64,000 nt of DNA from Magicicada septendecula. Lineage: Eukaryota; Arthropoda; Insecta; Hemiptera; Cicadidae. Shown here piece after piece: positions 14,501-27,112 of the stretch (positions within the stretch are counted from its first letter, which is position 1; each line of letters begins with the position of its first letter). Under the pieces are notes generated by a model. That model worked only from the letters and a program-made list of their open reading frames with translations, was not told the origin of the DNA and did no database searches. A program made the translations under genes and the position numbers. The stretch is taken from NCBI GenBank assembly GCA_034769895.1, contig CM068367.1, forward strand, positions 88,269,899-88,333,898, written 5' to 3'.

Positions 14501-14822
14501 AAAAAAAAAACCGTTGCAGGTAAACTACCCCTTTCCCTCAACCGATCTTCACCAAAAACAATAGGTCGCAAGTACTCTGCAAATCAGGACTGCATGCAAA
14601 AAATTATTTGATTCTGTTTGAATTTGCGGCAGTTATCGTTTGCCATAGAAAAAAATCTACAGACAGAAAGCCAGACAGACACACAGACAGACAGACACAC
14701 ACACAGACACTTTTCGGAAAACGACTTTTTTTCATGTTTTGAGTGTAGTAGAATCAGAATCTGCAATAATCTCGAACACGATTTTTTTTGCCATCACATT
14801 CCTTAAGGAATATGGAAGTAAA
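11560..14822 (+). repeat. Left arm of the large inverted repeat, forward array
   Basis: Begins with a short head (deleted version ending GGCTGTGTCTTACCTGCC, then TTAATGAAAAATATTATATT). Monomers follow, then tail modules with CAGA/CA tracts at 13087-13142 and about 14660-14710. The stretch 11515-11923 is matched on the opposite strand by 16881-17289, so this block and the one after 14905 are inverted copies, the right one being shorter by about a kilobase of monomers. Confidence 0.85.
13087..13142 (+). repeat. CAGA/CA compound microsatellite in a tail module
   Basis: Alternating CAGA and CACA units immediately after the fixed sequence CATAGAAAAAAAATCTA and before CTTTTCGGAAAACGAC. The tract sits at the same place in every tail module, but with different length and interruptions. 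Confidence 0.9.
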
Positions 14823-15003
14823 ATGACTTTTTTTCATGTTTTGAGTGTAGTACAATCATATTCTGCAATAATCTCGAACACGATTTTTTTACTTCCATGT
14901 TCCTTAAGGAAATGGAAGTATGGTGATGGCAAAAAAAATCGTGTTCGACATTATTGCAGAATATGATTGTACTACACTCAAAACATGAAAAAAAGTCATT
15001 TTT
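14823..15003. repeat. Palindromic junction where the array changes orientation
   Basis: Two tail modules meet back to back. The dyad centre is at CCTTAAGG (14902-14909), flanked by ACTTCCAT and ATGGAAGT. The match extends outward about 90 bp on each side (CATGTTTTGAGTGTAGTACA at about 14836 against its reverse complement near 14970). The left side lacks the GCCATCACCAT segment that the right side keeps. Forward monomers lie to the left and reverse monomers to the right. It could be a true inversion or foldback, or an assembly join of inverted arrays. Confidence 0.85.
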
Positions 15004-15645
15004 CGAAAACTGTCTGTGTGTGTGTCTGTCTGTCTTCAGATTTTTTTTCATGGCAAACGATAACTGCCGCAAATTCAAGCAGAATCAAATAATTTTTTGC
15101 ATACAGCCCTGATTTGTAGAGTACTCGCGACCTATTGTTTTTGGTGAAGATCGGTTGAGGAAAAGGGGTAGTTTACCTGCAACGGTTTTTTTTATCAAGG
15201 GAAATTTTATTTTTTGGCAAACGATAACAGCCGCAAATTCAAATAGAATCAAATAATGTTTCGCATACAGCCCTAAATTGTAGAGTTCTCAAGACCTATT
15301 GTTTTTGGTGAAGATCGGTTAAGGGAAGGGGTAGTTTACCTACAACGTTTTTTTAACAAGAGTATTTTCTATGGCAAACGATAACAGCCGCACGTTCAAA
15401 CAGAATCAACTAATTTTTTGCATACGTCCCTGAATTGTAGAGGTCTCAAGACCTGTCGTTTTTGGTGAAGATCGGTTAAGAGAAAGGGGTAGTTTACCTG
15501 CAACGGTTTTTTATCAAGGGTAATTTTACTTCCATATTCCTTAAGGAATGGAAGTATGGTGATGACAAAAAAAATCGTGTTCGAGATTATTGCAGATTCT
15601 GATTCTACTACACTCAAAACATGAAAAAAAGTCATTTTCCGAAAA

Positions 15646-15719
15646 GTGTCTGTGTGTCTGTCTGTCTGTCTGTCTGTCTATCTGTCTGTCTGTCTGTCTG
15701 TCTGTCTCTGTCTGTCTGT
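15646..15719 (-). repeat. TCTG/TG compound microsatellite in a reverse tail module
   Basis: About 74 bp of TCTG repeats with one TCTA interruption, bounded by CCGAAAAG on the left and TAGATTTTTTTTCTATGG on the right. It is the minus-strand counterpart of the CAGA tracts in the forward array. Confidence 0.9.
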
Positions 15720-17368
15720 AGATTTTTTTTCTATGGCAAACGATAACTGCCGCAAATTCAAACAGAATCAAACAATTTTTTGCATACAGCCCTGTTTTGC
15801 AGAGTTCTCGCGACCTATTGTTTTTGGTGAAGATCGGTTGAGGGAAAGGGGTAGTTTACCTGCAACGGTTTTTTTTTAGCAAGGGTAATTTTGTTTGTTT
15901 GGCAAACGATAACAGCCGCAAATTCAAACAGAATCAAATAATGTTTCGCATACAGCCCTGAATTGTAGAGTTCTCAAGACCTATTGTTTTTGGTGAAAAT
16001 CGGTTAAGGGAAAGGGGTAGTTTACCTGTAACGTTTTATGTTTTAACAAGGGTATTTCCTATGGCAAACGATAACAGCCGCAAATTCAAACATAATCAAA
16101 TAATGTTTCGCATACAGCCCTAAATTGTAGAGTTCTCAAGACCTTTTGTTTTTGGTGAAGATCGGTTAAGGGAAAGGGGTAGTTTACCTACAACGTTTTT
16201 TTAACAAGGGTATTTTCTATGGCAAACGATAACAGCCGCAAATTCAAACAGAATCAAATAATTTTCTGCATACAGCCCTGATTTGTAGAGTACTCAAGAC
16301 CTATTGTTTTTGGTGAAGATCGGTTGAGGGGAAGGGGTAGTTTACCAGCAACGTTTTTTATCATGCGTATTTTCTATGGCAAACGACAACTGCCGCAAAT
16401 TCAAACAGAATCAAATAATTTTTTGCATACAGCCCTGATTTGTAGAGTACTCGCGACCTATTGTTTTTGGTGAAGATCGGTTGAGGGGAAGGGGTAGTTT
16501 ATCTGCAACGGTTTTTTTTATCAAGGGAAATTTTTTTTTTTGGCAAACGATAACAGCCGCAAATTCAAACAGAATCAAATAATGTTTCGCATACAGCCCT
16601 GAATTGTAGATTTCTCAAGACCTATTGTTTTTGGTGAAGATCGGTTGAGGGAAAGGGGTAGTTTACCTGCAACGTTTTTTTAACAAGGGTATTTTCTATG
16701 GCAAACGATAACAGCCGCAAATTCAAACAGAATCAAATAAAGTTTTGCATACAGTCCTGATTTGCAGAGTACTCAAGACCTATTGTTTTTGGTGAAGATC
16801 GGTTAAGGGGAAGGGGTAGTTTACCTGCAACGTTTTTTTATCAAGCGTATTTTCTATGGCAAACGATAACAGCCGCAAATTCAAACAGAATCAAATAATT
16901 TTTTGCATACGTCCCTGAATTGTAGAGGTCTCAATGACTTTCGATTTTGGTGAAGATCGGTTAAGGGGAAGGGGTAGTTTACCTGCAACCTTATACGTTT
17001 TAACAAGAGTAAAGTACTTGAAAATTTATTTAAACTTTTTGAAACAATGGTAATTGTTAAAAATAAAATAATTTTGTTGCCAGGCAATAAAATTATAATT
17101 TTTTCATTTTAATGTAATATAATATTTTTCATTTAATACAGCAATAAAAAGGCAGGTAAGACACAGCCTGGCTGTTTGGCTGAAAATGATTTTAAATATA
17201 AATCTTAGAATATGGAAGTCATGTATGGTTCTCCATACCGATATTTTACTTCCATGTTCCTTAAGGAAATGGAAGTATGGTGATGGCAAAAAAAATCGTG
17301 TTCGAGATTATTGCAGATTCTGATTGTACTACACTCAAAACATGAAAAAAAGTCGTTTTTCGAAAAGT

Positions 17369-17498
<130 letters not shown>

Positions 17499-18300
17499 AT
17501 TTTTTTTCTATGGCAAACGATAACAGCCGCAAATTCAAACAGAATCAAATAATTTTTTGCATACTGCCCTGATTTGTCGAGTACTCGCGACCTATTGTTT
17601 TTGGTGAAGATCGGTTGAGGGAAAGGGGTAGTTTACATGCAACGGTTTTTTTTTATCAAGGGTAATTTTGTTTGTTTGGCAAACGATAACAGCCGCAAAT
17701 TCAAACAGAATCAAATAATGTTTCGCATATATCCCTGAATTGTTGAGTTCTCACGATCTGTTGATTTTGGTAAAGATCGGTTAAGGTAAAGGGGTAGTTT
17801 ACCTGCAACGTTTTATGTTTTAACAAGGGTATTTTTCTATGGCAAACGATAACAGCCGCAAATTCAAACAGAATCAAAAGATTATTTGCATACAGCCCTG
17901 AAATGTAGAGTTCTCAAGACCTGTTGGTTTTGGTGAAGTTCGGTTAAGGGAATAGGGTTGTTTATCAGCAACGTTTTATGTTTTAAAAAGGGTAATTTTT
18001 TTATGACGAACGATAACTGCCGAAAATTCAATGAGAATCAAATAATTTTTTGCACCCTTTCCTGTGTTGCAGAGAGCTCAAGGACTATTGATTTTGATGA
18101 AGATCGGTTAAGGGAAAGGGGTAGTTTACCTGGAACATTTTATGTTGTAACAAGAGAAATGTTTCCATGACGAACGATAACTGCCGCACATTCAAACAGA
18201 ATCAAATATTTTTTTGCATCCTTCCCTGAATTGTAGAGGACGGAAGGTCTGTTGATTTTGGAGAAGTTCGGTTAAGAGAAAGGGGTAGTTTACCTGAAAC

Positions 18301-18790
18301 ATTTTATGATTTAACAAGAGTAAAGTACTTAATTTTTATAAATAAAGTATCCTGATAAGAAGCTCATAGTAATCCACTGTAGAAACGTAGATGAAATATC
18401 TATAAATGAAGAAGTTAGGTGAACGGTGTGGGGGTAATTTTCTATTATTAAAAATTATAGTTGAAAGTGGAGGGGAGAATTTTTTATATGTGTACTACGT
18501 TATCGGCAACAAAGAAGTAGTTTTTTGTTAAAATTGCTTCCCGGGCTCTTTAGCCGTAGTCCAATTTTTTCTGCAAACCCAGACTTTTCGGCAGTGCTAT
18601 CGACTGCCATCATCGGTGAAAATCGAGTGCGAAAACGTGTGGTGGTATACGTTAGTGACCACAGTACTGTGGTTAATGCTGAAGCAAAAAGTAGAAAGAC
18701 GTAGTTTCTATGGAAATATTCCATTTCGAATATGATTTTAAATATAAATCTTAGAACATGGAAGTCATGTATGGTTCTCCATACCGATAT
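18301..18790 (-). repeat. Long-form head module with a perfect 16-bp palindrome
   Basis: The complete head, seen in reverse orientation. It carries ACCACAGTACTGTGGT (about 18656-18671), the segment TTTTAGCCGTAG...CCAGACTTTTCGGCAGTG and the end GAATATGATTTTAAATATAA, then CCATACCGATAT. The same layout recurs at 21711-22190, 23700-24050, 25740-26100 and 27113-27420. An open frame on the minus strand (111 codons here, up to 183 near 23685-24236) is partly shared but shifts between copies, so I do not call it a gene. Confidence 0.75.
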
Positions 18791-21700
18791 TTTTCTATGG
18801 TAAACGATAACAGCCACAAATTCAAACAGAATCAAATGATGTTTTGCATACAGCCTTGTATTGTAGAGTTCTCAATACATATTGTTGTTGGTGAAGATCG
18901 GTTAAGGGAATGGGGTAGTTTACCTGCAACGTTTTATGTTTTATAAGGGTATTTTCTATGGCAAACGATAAGAGCCGCAAATTCAAACAGAATCAAATAC
19001 GTTTTTGCATACAGTCCTGTTTTGTTGAGTACTAAAGACCTATTGTTTTTGGTGAAGATCGGTTAAGGGAAACGGGTAGTTTACCAGACACGTTTTTTGT
19101 TTTATCAAGGGTATTTTATATGGCAAATGATAACAGCCGCAAATTCAAACAGAATCATATAATATTTTGCATACAGCCGTGAAATGTACAGTTCTCAAGA
19201 CCTGTTGGTTTTGTTGAAGATCGGTTAAGGGAAAGGGGTAGCTTACCTGGAACGTTTTACGTTTTAACAAGGGTATTTTTTCTGTGACGAACGATAACTG
19301 CCGTAAATTCAAAGAGAATCAACTAATGTTTTGCATACAGCCCTGAATTGTAGAGTTCTCAAGACCTATTGTTATTGGTGAAGATCGGTTAATGGAATAT
19401 GGTAGTTTACCAGCAATGTTTTATGTTTTATCAAGGGTGTTTTCTATGGCAAACGATAACAGCCGCAAATTCAAACAGAATCAAATAATTGTTTGCATAC
19501 AAGCCTGAATTGTAGAGTACCCAAGACCTGTCGTTTTTGGTGAAGATCGGTTAAGGGAAAGGGGTAGTTTACCAGCAACGGTTTTTTTTCAAGGGTAATT
19601 TTTACTTCCATATTCCTTAAGGAATGGAAGTATGGTGATGGCAAAAAAAATCGTGTTCGAGATTATTGCAGATTCTGATTCTACTACACTCAAAACATGA
19701 AAAAAAGTCGTTTTCCGAAAAGTGTCTGTGTGTCTGTCTGTCTGTCTGTCTGTAGATTTTTTTTCTATGGCAAACGATAACTGCCGCAAATTCAAACAGA
19801 ATCAAATAATTTTTTGCATGCAGCCCGGATTTGCAGAGTACTCGCGACCTATTGTTTTTGGTGAAGATCGGTTGAGGGAAAGGGGTAGTTTACCTGCAAC
19901 GGTTTTTTTTTAGCAAGGGTAATTTTGTTTGTTTGGCAAACGATAACAGCCGCAAATTCAAACAGAATCAAATAATGTTTCGCATACAGCCCTGAATTGT
20001 AGAGTTCTCAAGATCTGTTGATTTTGGTGAAGATCGGTTAAGGGAAAGGGGTAGTTTACCTGTAACGTTTTATGTTTTAACAAGGGTATTTCCTATGGCA
20101 AACGATAACAGCCGCAAATTAAAACAGAATCAAAAGATTATTTGCATACAGCCCTAAATTGTAGAGTTCTCAAGACCTATTGTTTTTGGTGAAGTTCGGT
20201 TGAGGGAAAGGGGTAGTTTACCTGCAACGTTTTTTTAACAAGGGTATTTTCTATGGCAAACGATAACAGCCGCAAATTCAAACAGAATCAAATAATGTTT
20301 TGCATACAGCCCTGATTTGTAGAGTACTCAAGACTTATTGTTTTTGGTGAAGATCGGTTAAGGGAAAGGGGTAGTTTACCTGTAACGTTTTATGTTTTAA
20401 CAAGGGTATTTCCTATGGCAAACGATAACAGCCGCAAATTCGAACAGAATCAAAAGATTATTTGCATACAGCCCTAGATTGTAGAGTTCTAAAGACCTAT
20501 TGTTTTTGGTGAAGATCGGTTGAGGGAAAGGGGTAGTTTACCTGCAACGTTTTTTTAACAAGGGTATTTTCTATGGCAAACGATAACAGCCGCAAATTCA
20601 AACAGAATCAAATAAAGTTTTGCATACAGTCCTGATTTGTAGAGTACTCAAGACCTATTGTTTTTGGTGAAGATCGGTTAAGGGGAAGGGGTAGTTTACC
20701 AGCAACGTTTTTTTATCAAGCGTATTTTCTATGGCAAACGATAACAGCCGCAAATTCAAACAGAATCAAATAATTTTTTGCATACGTCCCTCAATTGTAG
20801 AGGTCTCAAGGACTTTCGATTTTGGTGAAGATCGGTTAAGGGGAAGGGGTAGTTTACCTGCAACCTTTTACGTTTTAACAAGAGTAAAGTACTTGAAAAT
20901 TTATTTAAACTTTTTCTAACAATGGTTGGTTTATTGCCAAGCAATAAAATTAAATTTTTTTCATTTTAATGTAAATCATGTATAAGAGAAAATATATCGC
21001 GCTTGGCAGGCGATATTAAGATTTAAATATAAATCTTAGAATATGGAAGTCATGTATGGTTCTCCATACCGATATTTTTCCATAGTAAACGATAACAGCC
21101 GCAAATTCAAACAGAATCAAATGATGTTTTGCATACAGCTTTGTATTGTAGAGTTCTCAATACCTATTGGTGTTGGTGAAGATCGGTTAACGGAAAGGGG
21201 TAGTTTACCAGCAACGGTTTTTTTCAAGGGTAATTTTTTTCCATAGTAAGCGATAACAGCCGCAAATTCAAACAGAATTAAATGATGTTTTGCATACAGC
21301 TTTGTATTGTAGAGTTTTCAATACCTATTGGTGTTGTTGAAGATCGGTTAAAGGTAGGGGTAGTTTATCAGCAACGTTTTATGTTTTAAAAAAGGTAATT
21401 TTTTTATGACGAACGATAACTGCCGAAAATTCAATGAGAATCAAATAATTTTTTGCACTCTTTCCTGAGTTGCAGAGAGCTCAAGGTCTATTGATTTTGG
21501 TGAAGATCGGTTAAGGGAAAGGGGTAGTTTACCCGCAACATTTTATGTTGTAACAAGAGAAATGTTTCCATGACGAACGATAACTGCCGCACATTCAAAC
21601 AGAATCAAATATTTTTTTGCATGCTACCCTGAATTGTAGAGGACGGAAGGTCTGTTGATTTTGGAGAAGTTCGGTTAAGAGAAAGGGGTAGTTTACCTGA

Positions 21701-23089
21701 AACATTTTATGATTTAACAAGAGTAAAGTACTTAATTTTTATAAATAAAGTATCCTGATAAGAAGCTCATAGTAATCCACTGTAGAAACGTAGATGAAAT
21801 ATCTATAAATGAAGAGGTTATGTGAACGGGGTGGGGGTAACTTTCTATTTTAAAAATTATAGTTGAAAGTGGAGGGGAGAATTTTTTATATGTGTACTAC
21901 GTTATCGGCAACAAAGAAGTAGTTTTTTGTTAAAATTGCTTCCCGGGCTCTTTAGCCGTAGTTCAATGTTTTCTGCAAAACCAGACTTTTCGGCAGTGCC
22001 ATCATCGGTGAAAATCGAGTGCGATAACGTGAGGTGGTATACGTTAGTGACCACAGTACTGTGGTTAATGCTGAAGCAATAAGTAGGAAGACGTAGTTTC
22101 TATGGAAATATTTCATTTCGAATGTGATTTTAAATATAAATCTTAGAACATGGAAGTCATGTATGGTTCTCCATACCGATATTTTTATTTTTACTTCCAT
22201 ATTCCTTAAGGAATGGAAGTATGGTGATGGCAAAAAAAATCGTGTTCGAGATTATTGCAGATTCTGATTCTACTACACTCAAAACATGAAAAAAAGTCGT
22301 TTTCCGAAAAGTGTCTGTGTGTGTGACTGTGTGTGTGTGTCTGTAGATTTTTTTTCTATGGCAAACGATAACAGCCGCAAATTCAAACAGAATCAAATAA
22401 TTTTTTGCATACAGCCCTGATTTTAGAGTACTCACGACCTATTGTTTTTGGTGAAGATCGGTTGAGGGAAAGGGGTAGTTTACCAGCAATGGTTTTTTTT
22501 ATCAAGGGAATTTTTTTTTTTGGCAAACGATAACAGCCGCAAATTCAAACAGAATCAAAAGATTATTTGCATACAGCCCTAAATTGTAGAGTTCTCAAGA
22601 CCTATTGTTTTTGTTGAAGATCGGGTAAGGGAAAGGGGTAGTTTACCTGCAACATTTTTTTAACAAGGGTATTTTCTATGGCAAACGATAACAGCCGCAA
22701 ATTCAAACAGAATCAAATATTTTTTTGCATACAGCCCTAATTTGTAGAGTACTCAAGACCTTTTGTTTTTGGTGAAGATCGGTTAAGGGGAAGGGGTAGT
22801 TTACCTGCAACGTTTTTTTATCAAGCGTATTTTCTATGGCAAACGATAACAGCCGCAGATTCAAACAGAATCAAATAATCTTTTGCATACGTCCCTGAAT
22901 TGTAGAAATCTCTAGGATTTTCGATTTTGGTGAAGATTGGTTAAGGAGAAGGGGTAGTTTACCTGCAACCTTTTACGTTTTAACAACAGTAAAGTACTTG
23001 AAAATGCATTTAAACTTTTTCAAACAATGGTAATTGTTAAAAATAAAATGATTTTGTTGCCAGGCAATAAAATTATAATTTTTTCATTT

Positions 23090-23745
23090 TAATGTAAATT
23101 ATGTATGAGTTAATATACTTGTACATGTATAAAATAATATATCGTTCGTGGCAGGTAAGCATATCTCAGTTATGTAATGTTTACGTTTCCATTTTATTAT
23201 TATGACTACAGCAATAAAAAGGCAGGGAAGACACACACACACACACACAATTCGTGTTATTTCTGGCCTCACTCATGTTTATTTTCTTACATTTGCACGC
23301 TTTTTAAATGGAAAGTGCCGAAACCCACACCAACATAACGCGTGGAAGCCGAAAAAATGGACATCAATTTGCTTCCTGTGGATCGCTGGGCAGTGTAACT
23401 GCACGTGTTTACAGAGGAACAATTCATAGATAGACTTTTCGTCTTTAGGGAATGAACCCTCTGCAAGATGCTGAGGGTCCAAGAGTGACTTCGGAGCGCT
23501 CCTTCTTTTTCGCGTGTTTGTTCTGTGAAACATACACTGTAGATTCGCAGCTTTACTCTAAGCAACGCTCAATAGGAAATGTTGAAAATTTTAGTCCACG
23601 GTGTACCCTCATTCACACTAAACCTGCTCTGATGTTTTAATTACGGAGATAATAATATTAAAACTTTGGAAACTTGAGCACTACTTAATGGAGATCAATC
23701 ATTAACTTATACAAGCCATTAATTTTATGCATATTTTTTATATAT
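23090..23745. repeat. ~600-bp array-associated segment, copy 1
   Basis: Not made of the 160-bp monomer. It begins near TATATCGTTCGTGGCAGG, contains AAAAAGGCAGGGAAGAC plus a short CA tract (23230-23250), then a GC-richer part (TGGCCTCACTCATG, GCGCTCCTTCTTTTTCGCG). A second copy follows at about 25090-25800 and a partial third at 26101-26286. Both full copies keep an 84-codon minus-strand frame (23279-23533 and 25355-25609) differing at a handful of residues. The substitutions do not look constrained, so coding status is undecided and I recognise no family. Confidence 0.7.
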
Positions 23746-25089
23746 ATGTGTACAACGTTATCGGCAACAAAGAAGTAGTTTTTGTTAAAATTCCTTCTCG
23801 GGATATTTGGCCGTAGCCCAATGTTTTCTACAAAACCAGACGTTTCGGCAATGCCATTGACTTCTATCATCAGTGAAAATCGAGTGCGATAACGTGAGGT
23901 GGAATATGTTAGTGACCACAGTACTGTGGTTAAGGCTGAAGCAGTAAGTAGAAAGAAGTAGTTTCTATGGTAATATTTCATATCGAAAATGATTTTAAAT
24001 TTAAATCTTAGAATATGGAAGTCATGTATGGTTCTCCATACCGATATTTCCTTAAGGAATGGAAGTATGGTGATGGCAAAAAAAATCGTGTTCGAGATTA
24101 TTGCAGATTCTGATTCTACTACACTCAAAACATGAAAAAAAGTCGTTTTCCGAAAAGTGTCTGTGTGTGTGTCTGTCTGTCTGTAGATTTTTTTTCTATG
24201 GCAAACGATAACTGCCGCAAATTCAAACAGAATCAAATAATTTTTTGCATACAGCCCTGATTTGTAGAGTACTCACGACCTATTGTTTTTGGTGCAGATC
24301 GGTTGAGGGAAAGGGGTAGTTTACCTGCAACGGTTTTTTTTTTATCAAGGGAAATTTTTTTTTTTTGGCAAACGATAACAGCCGTAAATTCAAACAGAAT
24401 CAAATAATGTTTCGCATACAGCCCTGAATTGTAGAGTTCTCAAGACCTATTGTTTTTGGTGAAGATCGGTTAAGGGAAAGGGGTAGTTTACCTGTAACGT
24501 TTTATGTTTTAACAAGGGTATTTCCTATGGCAAACGATAACAGCCGCAAATTCAAACAGAATCAAAAGATTATTTGCATGCAGCCCTAAATTGTAGAGTT
24601 CTCAAGACCTATTGTTTTTGGTGAAGATCGGTTAAGGGAAAGGGGTAGTTTACCTACAACGTTTTTTTAACAAGGGTATTTTCTATGGCAAACGATAACA
24701 GCCGCAAATTCGAACAGAATCAAATAATTGTCTGCATACAGCCCTGATTTCTAGAGTACTCAAGACCTATTGTTTTTGGTGAAGATCGGTTGAGGGGAAG
24801 GGATAGTTTACCTGCAACGTTTTTTATCAAGCGTATTTTCTATGGCAAACGATAACTGCCGCAAATTCAAACAGAATCAAATAATTTTTTGCATACGTCA
24901 GTGAATTGTAGAGGACTCAAGGCCTTTTGATTTTGGTGAAGATCGGTTAAGGGGAAGGGGTAGTTTACCTGCAACCTTTTACGTTTTAACAAAAGTAAAG
25001 TACTTGAAAATTCATTTAAACTTTTTCAAACAATGGTAATTGTTGAAAATAAAATAATTTTGTTGCCAGGCAATAAAATTATAATTTTT

Positions 25090-25215
25090 TCATTTTAATG
25101 TAAATCATGTATAAGAGAAAATATATCGCGCTTGGCAGGCAAGCGTATCTCAGTTATGTACTGTTTACGTTTCCATTTTATTATTATGACTACCGCAGTA
25201 AAAAGGCAGGGAAGA

Positions 25216-25304
<89 letters not shown>

Positions 25305-25800
25305 GCACGCACGCACGCACACACAATTCACGTTATTTCTGGCCTCACTCATGTTTATTTTCTTACATTTGCACGCTTTTTAAATGGAAAGTGCCGAAAC
25401 CCACACCAACATAACGCGTGCAAGCCGAAAAAATGGACATCAATTTGCTTCCTGTGGATCGCTGGGCAATGTAACTGCACGTGTTTACAGAGGAACGATT
25501 CATAGACAGAATTTTCGTCTTTAGGGAATGAACCCTCTGCAAGATGCTGAGGGTCCATGAGTGACTTCGGAGCGCTCCTTCTTTTTCGCGTGTTTGTTCT
25601 GTGAAACACACTGAAGATTCGCAGCTTTACTCTAAGTAACGCTCAATAGGAAATGTTGAAAATTTTTGTCCACAGTGTACCCTCATTCACAATAAAGCTG
25701 CTCTGATGTTTTAATTACGGACATCATAATATTACTACTTAATGGAGATCAATCATTAACTTATACAAGCCATTAATTTTATGCATATATTTTATATATA
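25090..25800. repeat. ~600-bp array-associated segment, copy 2
   Basis: Same as copy 1 about 2 kb upstream (offset about 1983 bp before the CA tract and 2076 after it). The CA/GCAC tract here has expanded to about 110 bp (25216-25325). Flanked on the right by another long-form head (25740-26100). Confidence 0.75.
25216..25325 (+). repeat. CA microsatellite with GCAC interruptions (~110 bp)
   Basis: An AC run followed by four GCAC units and a short AC tail, inside copy 2 of the 600-bp segment. The equivalent tract in copy 1 is only about 20 bp, showing rapid length change after duplication. Confidence 0.95.
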
Positions 25801-26286
25801 TGTGTACAACGTTATCGGCAACAAAGAAGTAGTTTTTGTTAAAATTCCTTCCCGGGATATTTGGCCGTAGTCCAATGTTTTCTACAAAACCAGACATTTC
25901 GGCAATGCCATCGACTTCCATCATCAGTGAAAATCGAGTGCGATAACGTGAGGTGGTATACGTTAGTGACCACGGTACTGTGGTTAAGGCTGAAGCAGTA
26001 AGTAGAAAGAAGTAGTTTCTATGGTAATATTTCATTTCGAATATGATTTTAAATATAAATCTTAGAATATGGAAGTCATGTATGGTTCTCCATACCGATT
26101 TTTTCATTTAATACGGCAATAAAAAGGCAGGTAAGACACAAACACACACACACACACACAATTCACGTTATTTCTGGCCTCACTCATGTTTATTTTCTTA
26201 CGTTTGCATGCTTTTTAAATGGAAAGTGCCGAAACCCACACCAACATAACGCGTGCAAGCCGAAAAAATGGACATCAATTTGCTTA

Positions 26287-27112
26287 CTGGCGAAGCTAGT
26301 AGTTAATGAATGGGTAGGCAAAAATCTTATCTTAAATTTTTTTTAAGGAATCACTAAAAGGACGGTGGTTCAAATCGGACGCTGAGGTAGAGTTTGCTGT
26401 AACCGAATGGTTCCACAAACAGCCGTAAGAATTTTACTAGCAGGGAATCTACAGGTTAGCGCAACAGTGGAACTCATGTCTTAATGTTATTGGAGACTTC
26501 TTTTAAAATCGTTGAATAAAAAATGCTTTACGGCTCTATACGTGTTTCTATTGAACAATCCTTGTATTAGTCATACACAATAATACAACTGATTGAACTT
26601 CAAATTTTTAAACTTGATTAGTTTCTATGTATATGTTTAATGTTACAAATAATTCAAATAACAATCTTGATCATCTGTTAGTTCAGCGGAATAACAGTGA
26701 CACTTTTAATAACCGCATAAAATAAACACTTAGAAACAACACAGGCGCTTTAACTTAACTGTTTGGACCACAGAAGTGAGGCATGCCTCAACGCTCTATG
26801 TGTACAGCGCGGGACAATGCCCCCTCCCTACACTTCCCTATCATACCACTACATTGCTTACATACGATGTATACAAAAAACACTGAGGCAAGTTCAGGTT
26901 GCCTCATTCGCTGTAAACGAACTATGCCGAATCTCACCTGTCACCATCTAGCGGTCGCTCAATAAAGCACGTTTCGGTTTAATAAATTTGACAGTCGCAG
27001 TAACAATGTATAATCTTTACGTTATGTAGTTCATACGTATTTATAATTTTTATTCTACAGAATTTTTTAGGGTAGGCATTGCCTCAATTGCCTCCATGTA
27101 ACTTCGCCACTG
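26287..27112. mobile_element. Inserted element with short inverted ends, replacing part of the array
   Basis: This block interrupts the array. To its left the third copy of the 600-bp segment breaks off after CATCAATTTGCTTA; to its right a head resumes at ATATATATGTGTAC. Its ends are short inverted repeats (CTGGCGAAG at 26287 against CTTCGCCAC at 27102-27110, reading CAGTGGCGAAG in complement), which resemble hAT-type termini. I find no matching 8-bp target duplication. It contains a mariner transposase remnant (separate entry) and several GAGGC/GCCTC dyads (about 26779-26790, 26885-26910, 27076-27092). It may be a composite. Confidence 0.5.
26360..26508 (+). pseudogene. Mariner-family transposase C-terminal remnant
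   Basis: The plus-strand frame from 26360 reads GRWFKSDAEVEFAVTEWF, then HKQP, stop, EFY, stop, QGIYRLAQQWNSCLN, and ends with GDFF before a stop. The spacing (WF..KP..FY..GI..L..RW..C....G.YF) is the C-terminal signature of mariner/Tc1-family transposases. Two in-frame stops and loss of everything upstream, including the DDD catalytic region, make it a dead fragment. It lies within the element with GGCGAAG ends rather than between mariner-like termini. Confidence 0.7.

Larger units (their letters stand above)
1..14905 (+). repeat. Forward-oriented half of a satellite-like array (~160 bp monomer)
   Basis: Head-to-tail repeats of a monomer of about 160 bp (successive GCAGGTAAACTACCCC landmarks at 1171, 1333, 1491, 1653, 1819 give 158-166 bp). 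Other fixed landmarks per monomer are CCGATCTTCACCAAAA, GATTCTGTTTGAATTTGCGG and ATCGTTTGCCATAG. Monomers fall into higher-order blocks separated by a longer head module and interrupted by tail modules. Short open frames recur (for example 73 codons at 753, 4488, 6475, 9892), but they are by-products of the repetition: no domain, no initiation context, and many run through the CA microsatellite. I see no host gene here. Family unknown to me. Confidence 0.95.

Noticed and set aside
15120-15180. Hammerhead-like core in the satellite monomer (GGTGAAGATCGGTT...GGGAAAGGGG on the minus-type strand)
   Set aside because: The first box would need CTGAAGA but reads GTGAAGA, no stem II can form before GAAA, and the motif does not continue into a stem III or cleavage site.
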